Part shown: positions 19,331 to 28,969 of the stretch, in pieces
Layout: each line of letters begins with the position of its first letter
Position numbering within the stretch: the stretch's first letter is position 1
NCBI RefSeq assembly: GCF_040419245.1
Contig: NZ_JAZHOH010000001.1
Location: 1,178,001 to 1,242,000 of the forward strand
Length of the DNA: 64,000 nt
Source: Ewingella sp. CoE-038-23
GTDB taxonomy: Bacteria > Pseudomonadota > Gammaproteobacteria > Enterobacterales > Enterobacteriaceae
Direction of reading: 5' to 3'
The notes under the pieces: model-generated
The model's input: the letters and a program-made list of their open reading frames with translations, nothing else
Databases searched by the model: none
Told to the model about the DNA's origin: nothing
Translations under genes and position numbers: made by a program

Positions 19331-20272
19331 ATGCATGTGAAAATTCGTCTTTTGGTTGTGAGCCTGTTGGCTCTTAATGCAGGCATGATGTCTGCCACTT
19401 CCGCCGTAGCTGGCGAAAAACATGCGCCGGTTGTCGCGCCTATCGTGCAAATTGCCTCCGGCAGCGCGATGGTGGTTGATCTTAAATCTCATGAAGTGAT
19501 TTATTCCCGAAATCCAGACCAAGTGCGGCCCATTGCATCACTGACCAAATTAATGACAGCGATGGTGACGCTCGATGCGAAGCAGCCCCTGGACGAAGTG
19601 ATTTCGGTTGATATTCATAACACTAAAGAGATGCGCGGCGTGTTTTCCCGCGTGAAGGTGAACAGTGAAATTAATCGTCGCCAGATGATCCAACTGGCGC
19701 TGATGTCTTCCGAAAACCGCGCCGCCGCTAGTCTGGCCGCGCACTATCCGGGCGGCTATGAAGCCTTTATCCGCGCGATGAATGCTAAAGCCAAACAGCT
19801 GGGAATGACCCACACCCGCTACGTTGAGCCGACCGGCCTGTCGCCGCAAAACGTCTCTACGGCGCGCGATTTAACCCGCCTGCTGCTGGCTTCGCAGAAA
19901 TATCCGCTGATTGGCGAGCTGAGTACCACGCAGGAGAAAACCGCGGTGTTCAGCAGCCCGGCCTACGCCTTGCCGTTCCGCAACACCAATCATCTGGTCA
20001 TGAACCCGAGCTGGAGCATTCAGCTAACCAAAACCGGCTATACCGATTTGGCGGGCCACTGTCTGGCGATGCGCACCACCATTAATGGTAAGCCTGTGAC
20101 GCTGGTGGTGATGGACGCGTTCGGTAAATACACTGCCTTTGCGGATGCCAACCGCCTGCGCACATGGATGGAAACCGGCAAGAGCGTGCCGGTGCCGCAG
20201 ATCGCCAAAACTTACCGTAAAGCCAAGGACCAGCAGCGCACCCAGCCGAGCGTTGAAGAGGCCGACGACTAA
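19331..20272 (+). CDS. pbpG: D-alanyl-D-alanine endopeptidase (PBP7)
   Basis: Periplasmic DD-endopeptidase that cleaves peptidoglycan cross-bridges. It has a cleavable signal peptide (about residues 1-28, ending SAVAG), the SLTK active site (Ser70, Lys73), the SxN motif SSEN (127-129) and KTG in QLTKTGYTD. 313 residues, as in E. coli. The C-terminal tail is charged and likely disordered. It is followed by a strong terminator. Confidence 0.94.
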   Translation: MHVKIRLLVVSLLALNAGMMSATSAVAGEKHAPVVAPIVQIASGSAMVVDLKSHEVIYSRNPDQVRPIASLTKLMTAMVTLDAKQPLDEVISVDIHNTKEMRGVFSRVKVNSEINRRQMIQLALMSSENRAAASLAAHYPGGYEAFIRAMNAKAKQLGMTHTRYVEPTGLSPQNVSTARDLTRLLLASQKYPLIGELSTTQEKTAVFSSPAYALPFRNTNHLVMNPSWSIQLTKTGYTDLAGHCLAMRTTINGKPVTLVVMDAFGKYTAFADANRLRTWMETGKSVPVPQIAKTYRKAKDQQRTQPSVEEADD

Positions 20273-20296
20273 GGTTGCCGAAGCCCGATTAGCCAT

Positions 20297-20338
20297 AAAA
20301 AAAAGCGGCGTTGCCATCCAGCAACGCCGCTTTTTTGT
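20297..20338. terminator. Bidirectional terminator between pbpG and yohP
   Basis: AAAAAGCGGCGTTGC-catcca-GCAACGCCGCTTTTTT: a ten-pair GC-rich stem flanked by A and T runs on both sides. It can end pbpG on the forward strand and yohP on the reverse strand. Confidence 0.92.
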
Positions 20339-20363
20339 TATCAATGTCTAGCAGAACTGACGA

Positions 20364-20447
20364 TCAGAAAATCAGTTTAAATACGCCAGTTAGGGTCAAT
20401 AAGCCGACGATAAAGATAATGGCGATGATCCACAGAATAATTTTCAT
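20364..20447 (-). CDS. yohP: Small inner-membrane protein YohP (27 aa)
   Basis: The product is a single hydrophobic helix: MKIILWIIAIIFIVGLLTLT, then GVFKLIF. It is close to the E. coli microprotein YohP in both length and sequence. GAGGGA lies 7 bases before the ATG. The gene is separate from the pbpG and racemase transcripts. YohP mRNA and protein are known to reach the inner membrane; the function is unknown. Confidence 0.9.
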   Translation of the reverse strand: MKIILWIIAIIFIVGLLTLTGVFKLIF

Positions 20448-20523
20448 GCGCAGTCCCTCAAAAAAATAATGAATGTAAAGAAATCTCTAAACCGCTGATA
20501 TCTTTCATTCAGTATAGACAGGA

Positions 20524-21186
20524 TTATGAATTTTGCTCTGTTTGCGCGGTGCGTAAAAACTGAATTGCGTCACGCAACGCGCAAATTGGGCTGGAAAGCG
20601 GCGCGCCGAGTTGAGTCAGATTCCCCGCGCCAGCCATGGAAGCCTGCGCCAACGCCACGCGCTCCACGCCCTGTTGAAAGGCCAGATCGGCCTGTGCCGC
20701 AATGCGTTGCAAATACCCGGCAATATTTCCCGCTAAAAAGATTTCCCACGCACCTTTCACCTGTTGGAATTCCACTTCGGCCTGCGGATGACGCTCCACC
20801 TGTTCGAACAGGCGCTGGGTTGGCTCGAGGGTAGTTGGCGCGGCATACAGCACCCGGGTTTTGCCCGGTGCAGTCATGGATTGCTCTGCCAAGGCGCGAT
20901 CAACGCGCCAGACGGGAATCTCGAGCAACGTATTGGCCTCGGTGGCGGCTGGCCCCAGCGTCGAGCAGGTGAGCAGGATCAGGTCGGCGCCCTCCGCCAA
21001 ACTCAGCAGCATCTCGCGGGTTTGCTGCTGAATCTCTGGCGTCAGCCCACCGGCTTGTCCGGCGGCGGCCAGCAGGTCAGGGCGCGCGTGGTGTGAGAGT
21101 TGGTCGGGTGAGATCCCCAGCGCGTCGGCGGCGGCATCAAAAATAGCGATATTACTTTCGGCAGTGTGTAAGCAGGCGATACGCAA
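20524..21186 (-). CDS. Aspartate/glutamate racemase family protein
   Basis: About 220 residues of the Asp/Glu/hydantoin racemase fold. The two catalytic-loop regions are LILLTCSTLGPAA, with the first cysteine, and VALAQASMAG. In the second, the usual cysteine is replaced by Ala-Gln-Ala-Ser, so true racemase activity is doubtful. The start is uncertain: a TTG at 21186 is preceded by GGAG at a good distance and LRIACLHTAESN fits the family N-terminus; the frame stays open to about 21234. It follows the aldo-keto reductase gene, probably in the same transcript. Confidence 0.75.
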   Translation of the reverse strand: MRIACLHTAESNIAIFDAAADALGISPDQLSHHARPDLLAAAGQAGGLTPEIQQQTREMLLSLAEGADLILLTCSTLGPAATEANTLLEIPVWRVDRALAEQSMTAPGKTRVLYAAPTTLEPTQRLFEQVERHPQAEVEFQQVKGAWEIFLAGNIAGYLQRIAAQADLAFQQGVERVALAQASMAGAGNLTQLGAPLSSPICALRDAIQFLRTAQTEQNS

Positions 21187-21257
21187 TTGAGGCTCCGGGG
21201 TAGGCAATAAAAGGAGAAACCCCACCCGCGGCAAGCCACGGAGCGGGGCAGTGGGGC

Positions 21258-22298
21258 TTATTTATCGGACGAGGCTTGCCACAGATTCAGCTCGCCATCG
21301 GCCACATGCTTATCAATAGCGGCGAGCTCCTCGGCGGTGAAGTGCAGGTTGCCGAGCGCCGCCACGTTCTCTTCCAACTGCTCTGGTCGGCTAGCGCCTA
21401 TCAGCACCGAGGTCACGCGGTCGTCTTTCAGCAGCCAGCTCAGCGCCATCTGCGCCATGCTTTGGCCGCGTTTTTGCGCCATGTCGTTGAGCAGGCGCAG
21501 GCTATTGAGGTTCTCCTCGGTCAGCATTTTCTCTGACAGGCCGCGCGCCTTTTTGCCTTCGGTCTGCATCCGCGATCCGTCCGGGATGCCGTTAAGGTAT
21601 TTGCCAGTCAGCAGCCCCTGTGCCAGCGGGGTGAAGGCGATGCAGCCAGTACCGTTCTCTTCCAGCACGTCGAGCAGCCCGCTTTTATCTACCCAGCGGT
21701 TGAGCAGATTGTAAGAAGGCTGATGGATGAGCAGCGGGATTTTCCACTCGCGCAGTAGTTCGGTCATTTTCTGCGTGCGTTCTGGCGAGTAAGAGGAGAT
21801 GCCGACATACAGCGCCTTGCCGCTCTGCACCGCGTGGGCCAGGGCCGACGCCGTCTCTTCCATCGGGGTTTTTTCATCAACGCGGTGGGAGTAGAAGATG
21901 TCGACATACTCCAGGCCCATGCGTTGCAGGCTTTGGTCGAGGCTGGACAACAGATATTTACGCGAGCCGCCGGAGCCGTACGGGCCAGGCCACATGTCAT
22001 AACCGGCCTTGGTGGAGATGATCAATTCGTCGCGATAGGGGGCGAAATCCTCACGCAGCAGACGGCCAAAGTTCTCTTCCGCAGACCCCGGAGGCGGGCC
22101 GTAGTTGTTGGCTAAGTCGAAGTGGGTGATACCTAAATCAAAGGCTTTGCGCAGCAGGTCGCGTTGGGACTCCAGCGCGCTGATATGCCCGAAGTTGTGC
22201 CACAGGCCGAGTGACAGCGCGGGCAGTTGCAGCCCGCTGCGGCCGCAGAAGCGATATTGCATGTTCTCGTAACGGGAAGGGCTTGCCTGATACGGCAT
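21258..22298 (-). CDS. gpr: L-glyceraldehyde 3-phosphate reductase (YghZ-type aldo-keto reductase)
   Basis: A 346-residue NADPH-dependent aldo-keto reductase, the same length as E. coli YghZ (Gpr). It detoxifies L-glyceraldehyde 3-phosphate and methylglyoxal. Catalytic residues are visible: Asp in GITHFDLANNYG, the Tyr of the same loop, Lys in ISTKAGYDMW and His in DIFYSHRVD. The cofactor segment SVLIGASRPEQLEEN is near the C-terminus. It is upstream of the racemase-like gene on the same strand. Confidence 0.9.
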   Translation of the reverse strand: MPYQASPSRYENMQYRFCGRSGLQLPALSLGLWHNFGHISALESQRDLLRKAFDLGITHFDLANNYGPPPGSAEENFGRLLREDFAPYRDELIISTKAGYDMWPGPYGSGGSRKYLLSSLDQSLQRMGLEYVDIFYSHRVDEKTPMEETASALAHAVQSGKALYVGISSYSPERTQKMTELLREWKIPLLIHQPSYNLLNRWVDKSGLLDVLEENGTGCIAFTPLAQGLLTGKYLNGIPDGSRMQTEGKKARGLSEKMLTEENLNSLRLLNDMAQKRGQSMAQMALSWLLKDDRVTSVLIGASRPEQLEENVAALGNLHFTAEELAAIDKHVADGELNLWQASSDK

Positions 22299-22585
22299 GA
22301 TGTCTCCTTATCCTGATAGGTTTTTTGTAGGGTAGATTTGAAACATTGTTCCTATCTTAACGCTCATCAAGACAACGGCAACCTGAGGACGTGATATTTC
22401 TGCCTTATCTTGTTACGGATTTGTAAAAGGATTTGTTTAACCAGCAGGCAGAAAAAACAGGGCGAACTATAATTAACTCAGGCCGCCACCTTCTTAATGC
22501 GTGTGACACGCCCTGTGACGCTGCATCCCGGAAGGTCATTATCACCCGCGCCGTTGGCGGTTTCCGGCGTTTATGGGGGTGTACC

Positions 22586-23176
22586 ATGGTCAATCATGTC
22601 TGGGGACTGATGTCCCGTCCCGGTCCAGAATTGCAACAAATCCAGCGCGAGCGGGAAACCGTCTCACACGTCTATTTTCATCACGTATTGCTTATGGCGC
22701 TGATCCCGGTGGTGTGCTCCTTTATCGGGACCACCCAGTTGGGATGGAACTTTGGCGACGGTCAGCGACTGATTGTTTCCCTGTTTACCGCCTCTTATAT
22801 TGCCGTGATTTTCTATGTATTGATGCTTGGCGCGGTGGCCCTAATGGGGCGGATCATCTACTGGATGGCTCGCCGTTATGACAGCCGACCTTCGCTCAAT
22901 AGCTGTATCGTCTTCGCCGGTTATGTGGCGACGCCGATGTTCCTCAGCGGCGTGGTGGCGCTCTATCCCATGGTGTGGCTGTGCCTGTTCGTCGGGCTGA
23001 TTGGCCTGTGCTACAGCGGCTATCTGCTGTATCTCGGCATCCCTAACTTCCTCAATATTGACCACCGCGAAGGCTTCCTGTTCTCCAGCTCGACGCTGGC
23101 GATGGGCGTGCTGGTGCTAGAGCTGCTGCTGGCCCTGACCGTATTGATGTGGGGTTATGGCGCGAAACTGTTCTGA
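22586..23176 (+). CDS. yohC: Yip1-family inner-membrane protein YohC
   Basis: A 196-residue protein with five to six membrane segments (Yip1 domain), close to E. coli YohC (shared GTTQxGWNFGDG and VFAGYVATPxFLSG). The ATG at 22586 follows GGGGGTG. The open frame extends about 50 codons upstream, but the conserved N-terminus is VNHVWGLM. Function unknown. It is followed by a terminator. Confidence 0.9.
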   Translation: MVNHVWGLMSRPGPELQQIQRERETVSHVYFHHVLLMALIPVVCSFIGTTQLGWNFGDGQRLIVSLFTASYIAVIFYVLMLGAVALMGRIIYWMARRYDSRPSLNSCIVFAGYVATPMFLSGVVALYPMVWLCLFVGLIGLCYSGYLLYLGIPNFLNIDHREGFLFSSSTLAMGVLVLELLLALTVLMWGYGAKLF

Positions 23177-23193
23177 CCTGAGTTAACGCGTTG

Positions 23194-23230
23194 AGGCAGG
23201 GAGAGGCGAATCCTCATCCCTGCCTTTTTT
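23194..23230 (+). terminator. Rho-independent terminator after yohC
   Basis: Stem AGGCAGGGA...TCCCTGCCT followed by six T, 18 bases after the yohC stop. Confidence 0.85.
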
Positions 23231-23245
23231 ATGCCTGCGAAATGA

Positions 23246-24949
23246 CTACTCCCGCCAGCCTTTCAGCTTGCTGGTTTTACCAATGCCGGGGTTGAAGCTA
23301 TTGGTCGGGTCGGCTTGCTGATAGAAGGCTTTCAGATGCGGCTTGGCGATATACAGATGCCCGACGTTGTGCTCGGCGGGGTACTCAGCGCCTTTCGCGT
23401 CGAGGATTTCCAGCATCTGGTGCTTGAGCTTCTTGCTGTCCGCCCCTTTCTTGACGATGTAATCCTGATGAAAAACGTGACACATAAAGTGGCCGTAGTA
23501 GAGCTTGGCGACTAACTGATTGTCGATTTCAGCAGGCAGCGTTTCGAACCAGTCGCGGTCGTTGCGGCGCAGGGCGATGTCCAGTGCCAAAATGTCTTCC
23601 ACTTCCTTCTCGTGCACCGCGTGATAGCGCACGGCGGCCCCGGCGGCGGCGAAGCGATGCAGAAATGCCTTCTTGCCCTCTTCGTCAGTACAGACAAAGA
23701 AGTCGCCTTCATGCTGTTTAAAGAACTCGGTGAGGAAGCTTTGCGCCTCGGCGATGCCGTCGCCGGACATTTTTAACAGCAGGTGATGCTCGTAGCGGTC
23801 GCGGAATTTTTTCATGCGCGGCGGCAGATGGTTCGGCAGCGCTTTGCTGATGCACTGCATCACGCGGTCGCTAAAGTTCTTCGGCAGGAAAGGCACCTTG
23901 CTGGCGTGGGCGTCAAACTTGCCCTTGGCGCTGAACATGTCCGGCATTTTGTCGGTGCCAAGCTTGTCGATCATCATGAAGGTATCTTTGCCGTAGACTT
24001 CGGTGATATCAAAAATGTCGCGGTGCATGTACTCACCGGCCACCGGCAGGTTTTTGAAATCACCCAGAATCTGGCGACGCAGCTCGGTCAACACCGCCGT
24101 GCTGTTGGTGCCGATATAGAAAACTTGCTGCTGGCTTTCCGCCGGGAAGGTGTCCAGACGCACGGCAAACACCGCCAGCTTGCCCGCGCAGCCGGAGGCT
24201 TCGAACAGGCGGCGCTGGTCGGCGTTGAAGCGAGAAGGGGTGTCGGCATCCACGTCGCGCACGCGCTCGGCGTAGTCATGGTCAGAGGCCAAACGCTGGT
24301 CGTGATGCACTTCGCTGGCGGTGAAATTGCCTTTCTCCAGCCGGGTGAGGATCTGCTCTGGCGTGTCGCCTAGCTCAATCCCCAAGTGGTTAATCAGCTG
24401 CAACTCTCCCTGTTCGTCAATCTGCGCGTAGAGCGCCATTTCGGTGTAAGCCGGGCCGCGTTTGACCAGCGATCCGCCGGAGTTATTGCAGATACCGCCG
24501 ACCACCGACGCGCCAATACAGGAGGAGCCAATCACCGAATGCGGCTCGCGGCCGTAAGGTTTGAGGATCTTTTCCAGCTTATATAAGGTGCTGCCGGGAA
24601 AGCCAATCACCTGATTGCCGCCGTCGAGCAGTTCAATATGGTCGAGCTTGAGGGTGCTGAAGATGACGATATCGCGGTCATAATCATCGCCGCTCGGCGT
24701 CGAGCCTTCGGTCAGTCCGGTGTTGGCCGCCTGCATAATGACAATCTTGTCAGCCTCGACGCAGGCCTTGAGCAGTTGCCACTGCTGGAGCAGGGTCTGC
24801 GGAAACACTACCGCTAAGGCTTTACCACCGCCGGAGCGAAAACCCTTGCGGTAGCGCTCGGTGTTGCTGTCGCCGGTGAGTACATGGCGGTAGCCGACGA
24901 TCTCTTTCAGACGTGTGATCAGCGTCTGATTATCCTGATGAATGCTCAT
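23246..24949 (-). CDS. dld: Quinone-dependent D-lactate dehydrogenase
   Basis: FAD-dependent peripheral membrane enzyme that oxidises D-lactate to pyruvate and passes electrons to quinone. 567 residues (E. coli about 571). The FAD-binding part includes MQAANTGLTEGSTPSGDDYD and VIGSSCIGASVVGGICNNSG. The C-terminal membrane-binding domain has PAEHNVGHLYIAKP. In E. coli dld also neighbours pbpG, dusC and yohC, so a conserved neighbourhood has been kept. Confidence 0.95.
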   Translation of the reverse strand: MSIHQDNQTLITRLKEIVGYRHVLTGDSNTERYRKGFRSGGGKALAVVFPQTLLQQWQLLKACVEADKIVIMQAANTGLTEGSTPSGDDYDRDIVIFSTLKLDHIELLDGGNQVIGFPGSTLYKLEKILKPYGREPHSVIGSSCIGASVVGGICNNSGGSLVKRGPAYTEMALYAQIDEQGELQLINHLGIELGDTPEQILTRLEKGNFTASEVHHDQRLASDHDYAERVRDVDADTPSRFNADQRRLFEASGCAGKLAVFAVRLDTFPAESQQQVFYIGTNSTAVLTELRRQILGDFKNLPVAGEYMHRDIFDITEVYGKDTFMMIDKLGTDKMPDMFSAKGKFDAHASKVPFLPKNFSDRVMQCISKALPNHLPPRMKKFRDRYEHHLLLKMSGDGIAEAQSFLTEFFKQHEGDFFVCTDEEGKKAFLHRFAAAGAAVRYHAVHEKEVEDILALDIALRRNDRDWFETLPAEIDNQLVAKLYYGHFMCHVFHQDYIVKKGADSKKLKHQMLEILDAKGAEYPAEHNVGHLYIAKPHLKAFYQQADPTNSFNPGIGKTSKLKGWRE

Positions 24950-25063
24950 GTCCTATTCCTCACTTATTACCCAGAGGGCCAAAATCGCTGCCCTGAATAA
25001 TCATAGGCTTAAATGATATTAAAGGAAGGGTTCATATTTGAGCGTCATGGGATGGTTATTAAA

Positions 25064-25081
25064 GCATCATCAATGTGTCAC
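25064..25081 (+). promoter_or_regulatory. Weak candidate PhoB box before phnC
   Basis: GCATCAT-caat-GTGTCAC aligns with the pho-box form CTGTCAT-N4-CTGTCAC at 10 of 14 defined positions. It lies about 55 bases before the phnC start. Phosphate control of phn genes is well established, but this match is poor. Confidence 0.25.
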
Positions 25082-25134
25082 AAAACTCCCGCTTAATGAT
25101 TGCCAGAATCTGTAGGCAACCGAGAGAACGCACC

Positions 25135-25968
25135 ATGGCGCAAGCTCAACTTAAGCTGGCACAGGCCGAATATCCACAGGCCCGCACGCTGCAACAGAAC
25201 AAAGTCTTAGACGTTAAAGGATTGGTGAAATCCTACAAATCAGGACAGCGCGTTCTGAATGACATCAATTTTGATCTGCACGCCGGTGAGTTCGTGGCGG
25301 TGATTGGTCGCTCTGGTGCCGGTAAATCAACCTTACTGCACGTGCTGAACGGCACCATCCCTCTGTCTGACGGTAGCGTTGTCTGCCATTACGAAAATGG
25401 CGAACAGCAGCAGTTAGCAGGTTTGACTGGCAAGGCGCTGCGCCGCTGGCGTTCAGGCTGTGGCATGATTTTTCAGGATTTCTGTCTGGTACCTCGTCTA
25501 GACGTCTTGACCAACGTACTCTTGGGCCGCCTCAGTCAGACTTCTACTTTCAAATCTTTCTTTAACCAATTCGACGACGAAGACCGCGCCCGCGCTATCT
25601 CCTTGCTGGAGTGGTTGCATATGTTGCCGCACGCCTTGCAGCGCGCGGAGAACCTCTCTGGTGGACAGATGCAGCGCGTTGCTATCTGTCGCGCATTAAT
25701 GCAAAACCCCAAAATTCTGCTGGCCGATGAGCCGGTGGCCTCGCTGGACCCAAAAAACACGCTGCGCATTATGAACGCGTTGAAAAAGGTCAGCGAAGAG
25801 AATATCGCCGTGATGGTCAACCTGCACTCGGTTGAGCTGGTAAAAGACTTCTGCACCCGCGTGATTGGTATTGCCAAAGGGCAGATTATTTTCGACGGGC
25901 ATCCTGATGATTTAAATGATTCGATTCTTCATCAACTTTATGGTGAAGACGGCGAATCATCTCATTGA
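25135..25968 (+). CDS. phnC: Phosphonate-type ABC transporter ATP-binding protein
   Basis: A 278-residue ABC ATPase: Walker [10 protein letters not shown], the Q-loop [21 protein letters not shown], signature [15 protein letters not shown] and Walker [14 protein letters not shown]. The [16 protein letters not shown] stretch is typical of PhnC. I start at the ATG at 25135 ([10 protein letters not shown]); an N-terminal extension of about 30 residues precedes the core. It is first in a four-gene phnC-D-E-E operon. No C-P lyase (phnG-M) genes follow, so the imported phosphonate or phosphite must be handled elsewhere. Confidence 0.9.
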   Translation: MAQAQLKLAQAEYPQARTLQQNKVLDVKGLVKSYKSGQRVLNDINFDLHAGEFVAVIGRSGAGKSTLLHVLNGTIPLSDGSVVCHYENGEQQQLAGLTGKALRRWRSGCGMIFQDFCLVPRLDVLTNVLLGRLSQTSTFKSFFNQFDDEDRARAISLLEWLHMLPHALQRAENLSGGQMQRVAICRALMQNPKILLADEPVASLDPKNTLRIMNALKKVSEENIAVMVNLHSVELVKDFCTRVIGIAKGQIIFDGHPDDLNDSILHQLYGEDGESSH

Positions 25969-26058
25969 TCTTATTTATTCGTCACAATAAGTAGTTTGTA
26001 ATATTCATTGTTTTTATTTATTTCAACTTTCTCTCCATCTACACAAGGTCATTATTAC

Positions 26059-26991
26059 ATGAAGAAGTTATTACGTCTGGCGGTATTGGTGGCAGGTACT
26101 TTTACCGCAATGCACAGCATGGCAGCAGATGCGCCAAAAGAATTAAATCTGGGTATTCTGGGTGGCCAGAATGCCACTCAACAGATTGGCGATAATCAGT
26201 GTGTGAAAGATTTCTTTGATAAAGAATTAAATGTAGATACTAAACTGCGTAACTCTTCTGACTATTCAGGGGTTATTCAGGGCTTATTAGGCGGGAAAGT
26301 TGACATGGTATTAAGCATGTCACCTTCATCTTACGCATCGGTTTATTTAAATAACCCGAAAGCCGTCGATTTGGTAGGTATTACTATTGATGACACCGAC
26401 AAATCTCGCGGTTACCACTCTATCGTGGTGGTAAAAGCCGACAGCCCGTACAAAAAATTGTCTGACCTGAAAGGCACGGCTTTTGGCTTCGCTGACCCAG
26501 ATTCTACCTCGGGTTATTTGATCCCTAACCAAGCCTTCAAGAAAGAGTTTGGCGGCAACACGGATAACAAATACAACAACTTCTTCTCTAGCGTCACCTT
26601 CTCCGGCGGCCACGAGCAGGACATTCTGGGCGTGCTGAACGGCCAATTCGCTGGCGCAGTGACTTGGGCTTCCATGATTGGCGACCGCGAAACAGGCTAC
26701 ACCTCTGGCGCGTTCAACCGCATGATCCGTATGGATCACCCGGACCTGATGAAGAAAATCCGTATTATTTGGGAATCTCCGTTAATTCCAAACGGCCCAA
26801 TCTTAGTGCGTAGCGACCTGCCAGCTGATTTCAAAGCCAAACTGGTTTCCGCTATTAAGAAATTGGACACCAGCGATCACGCCTGCTTCGTTAAAGCAGT
26901 GGGCGGCACGATGCATATTGGTGAAACGTCACTGGCTGAATATCAACAGATTATCGACATGAAGCGTGAATTGACTAAGGGTTCTCGCTAA
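26059..26991 (+). CDS. phnD: Phosphonate-type substrate-binding protein
   Basis: A 310-residue periplasmic binding protein with a signal peptide (cut after about residue 23, MHSMAA). Family segments are SDYSGVIQGLLGGKVDM, FADPDSTSGYLIP and FSGGHEQDILGVLNGQ, which line the phosph(on)ate pocket in PhnD. The ATG at 26059 gives the signal sequence MKKLLRLAVLVAG. The gap to phnE1 holds a palindromic repeat. Confidence 0.88.
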   Translation: MKKLLRLAVLVAGTFTAMHSMAADAPKELNLGILGGQNATQQIGDNQCVKDFFDKELNVDTKLRNSSDYSGVIQGLLGGKVDMVLSMSPSSYASVYLNNPKAVDLVGITIDDTDKSRGYHSIVVVKADSPYKKLSDLKGTAFGFADPDSTSGYLIPNQAFKKEFGGNTDNKYNNFFSSVTFSGGHEQDILGVLNGQFAGAVTWASMIGDRETGYTSGAFNRMIRMDHPDLMKKIRIIWESPLIPNGPILVRSDLPADFKAKLVSAIKKLDTSDHACFVKAVGGTMHIGETSLAEYQQIIDMKRELTKGSR

Positions 26992-27004
26992 CAGGCTATT
27001 TTAC

Positions 27005-27094
27005 TTGCCACTTTGAATGCGGGCAGTGCTCGGATTCCTCACGTACTTTATGTACGCTGCGGATCCTGCGCGCTGGCCGCATCCAAATTGCCTG
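27005..27094. repeat. Palindromic intergenic repeat between phnD and phnE1
   Basis: The outer arms TTGCCACTTTGAATGCGGGC and CCGCATCCAAATTGCC are imperfect inverted copies, and the centre is GTAC-tttat-GTAC (27043-27055). This resembles the palindromic intergenic units common in Yersiniaceae but differs from the ERIC copy at 1448-1573. Within an operon it may stabilise the phnD message or reduce permease expression. Confidence 0.75.
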
Positions 27095-27155
27095 CGACAA
27101 TAACGCCTGCATATATTTTACTCTTTAATATCGATAGAAATACGGAATCATTATT

Positions 27156-28019
27156 TTGAATAAAGACTTCAATCGTTATTATCAGCAAATTCGCGGCAAA
27201 CAAAAACGTGAAGCGCTGGTATGGTCGGGAATAATGCTGCTGCTCTATTTATGGTCAGGCAATGTTTCTGAACTCAATCTGAAAACCGTATTTTTCTCTG
27301 CTCCACACTTCTTCGATTATATTGGCGAAACCGTGCCGGTATTGCACTGGTCAAAACTGTTTGCTGATGGTCACACTGAAGGTTCGCTGGCTTATTGGGG
27401 ATACCGTCTGAATATTCAGCTGCCGCTGATTTGGGAAACCATTCAACTCGCGCTCTCATCGACGATTTTATCCACCGCGCTCGCCACCTTGCTGGCTTTT
27501 ATGGCAGCCAGTAACACCGACTCGCCGAAATGGCTCAAATTTAGTATCCGCACTTTTGTGGCTTTCCTGCGCACCATGCCCGAGCTGGCGTGGGCGGTAA
27601 TGTGCGTCATGGCGTTCGGCGTCGGGGCTATTCCGGGCTTTATCGCCCTGACCCTGCACACCGTGGGCAGCCTGACCAAACTGTTTTATGAGTCGATTGA
27701 AACCGCCTCTGACAAGCCGGTTCGCGGCTTGAAGTCTTGCGGAGCCGGGCGTTTGCAGCGCATGCGCTTTGCCCTCTGGCCGCAGGTCAAACCGATTTTC
27801 CTCTCCTACAGCTTTATGCGTCTGGAGATTAACTTCCGCCAGTCAACCATTCTGGGGCTGGTCGGGGCAGGGGGTATTGGCCAAGAGCTGATGACGTCCA
27901 TCAAACTTGACCGTTACGACCAAGTCAGTATGACGCTGCTGTTAATTATTCTGGTGGTTTCCATCATGGACTTTTTATCCGGCAAGCTGCGTAAACTCGC
28001 GGTAGAGGGCACGTTCTGA
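27156..28019 (+). CDS. phnE: Phosphonate ABC transporter permease, first copy
   Basis: A 287-residue inner-membrane permease with about six helices. The coupling (EAA-like) loop is KSCGAGRLQRMRFALWPQVKP and the family ending is ILGLVGAGGIGQELM. The start is TTG at 27156 (MNKDFNRYYQQIR), with GGA 9 bases upstream; no better ATG exists. The stop overlaps the start of the second permease (TGATG), implying coupled translation of a heterodimer. Confidence 0.88.
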   Translation: MNKDFNRYYQQIRGKQKREALVWSGIMLLLYLWSGNVSELNLKTVFFSAPHFFDYIGETVPVLHWSKLFADGHTEGSLAYWGYRLNIQLPLIWETIQLALSSTILSTALATLLAFMAASNTDSPKWLKFSIRTFVAFLRTMPELAWAVMCVMAFGVGAIPGFIALTLHTVGSLTKLFYESIETASDKPVRGLKSCGAGRLQRMRFALWPQVKPIFLSYSFMRLEINFRQSTILGLVGAGGIGQELMTSIKLDRYDQVSMTLLLIILVVSIMDFLSGKLRKLAVEGTF

Positions 28020-28939
28020 TGCTAACTGAAGCTCTGGCACCATCGGCTATCGCCAATATCAAGCGCGATAACCCAACACTGTTTTCCGCCCAGCGTCGCT
28101 ATCTGCGCTACCTCGGCACCTTCGCCGTGCTGATCACGCTGTATTACATCTACTTTTTCACCTTCTACGGCATTCCGTGGACCGCCGTGGTGCACGGCTC
28201 ATCGGAGATTGGTCGTTATTTCCTGCGCATGTTTGTGTGGCATAACTTCTCCGAATGGCCGCTGATGTATTACTTCGAGCAAATTGTGATGACGCTGGCG
28301 ATTGTCTTCGCCGGGACCATAACCGCCTCCTTCCTCGCACTGCCGCTGTCGTTTTTGGCGGCGCGAAATGTGATGTCCACGCCGGTGCTGCGGCCGATTT
28401 CGCTGGTGGTGCGCCGCATTCTGGACGTCCTGCGCGGTTTGGACATGGCTATCTGGGGGCTGATTTTTGTCCGCGCCGTCGGCATGGGCCCGCTGGCCGG
28501 GGTACTGGCGATTATTCTGCAAGATCTTGGCCTGCTCGGTAAGCTTTACGCCGAAGGGCACGAAGCCGTGGAACGCTCGCCAAGTCGCGGTTTACGGGCC
28601 TTGGGCGCGAATCCGCTGCAAACCCATCGCTTTGGTATTTTCACCCAGTCATTCCCGACCTTCCTCGCGCTGTCGCTGTACCAGATTGAGTCCAACACCC
28701 GTTCTGCGGCGGTATTGGGTTTTGTTGGGGCAGGGGGGATTGGTCTGGTGTATGCCGAAAACATGCGTTTATGGAACTGGGACGTGGTGATGTTTATCAC
28801 CCTGATTTTGGTGGTGATCGTGATGACGATGGATAAGATTTCCTCCATCCTGCGCGCGAAATATATTCATGGCGAAGATATCGATTTGTTCGAAGCGCCG
28901 CCGAAGCCTAAGCCGCCAATTGAGCTGTACAAACCTTAA
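28019..28939 (+). CDS. phnE: Phosphonate ABC transporter permease, second copy
   Basis: A 306-residue PhnE-type permease with the coupling loop RALGANPLQTHRFGIFTQSFP and VLGFVGAGGIGLVY. It differs clearly from the first copy, so the pair is probably an obligate heterodimer. Last gene of the operon, followed by a strong terminator. Confidence 0.88.
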   Translation: MLTEALAPSAIANIKRDNPTLFSAQRRYLRYLGTFAVLITLYYIYFFTFYGIPWTAVVHGSSEIGRYFLRMFVWHNFSEWPLMYYFEQIVMTLAIVFAGTITASFLALPLSFLAARNVMSTPVLRPISLVVRRILDVLRGLDMAIWGLIFVRAVGMGPLAGVLAIILQDLGLLGKLYAEGHEAVERSPSRGLRALGANPLQTHRFGIFTQSFPTFLALSLYQIESNTRSAAVLGFVGAGGIGLVYAENMRLWNWDVVMFITLILVVIVMTMDKISSILRAKYIHGEDIDLFEAPPKPKPPIELYKP

Positions 28940-28969
28940 TAAAAGCCACGTCATCAAGGTCTTAAGCAT

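Noticed and set aside
22433..22585. Longer YohC starting at 22433
   Set aside because: The extra 51 residues are hydrophilic, have no support in E. coli YohC, and the internal ATG at 22586 has its own ribosome site.
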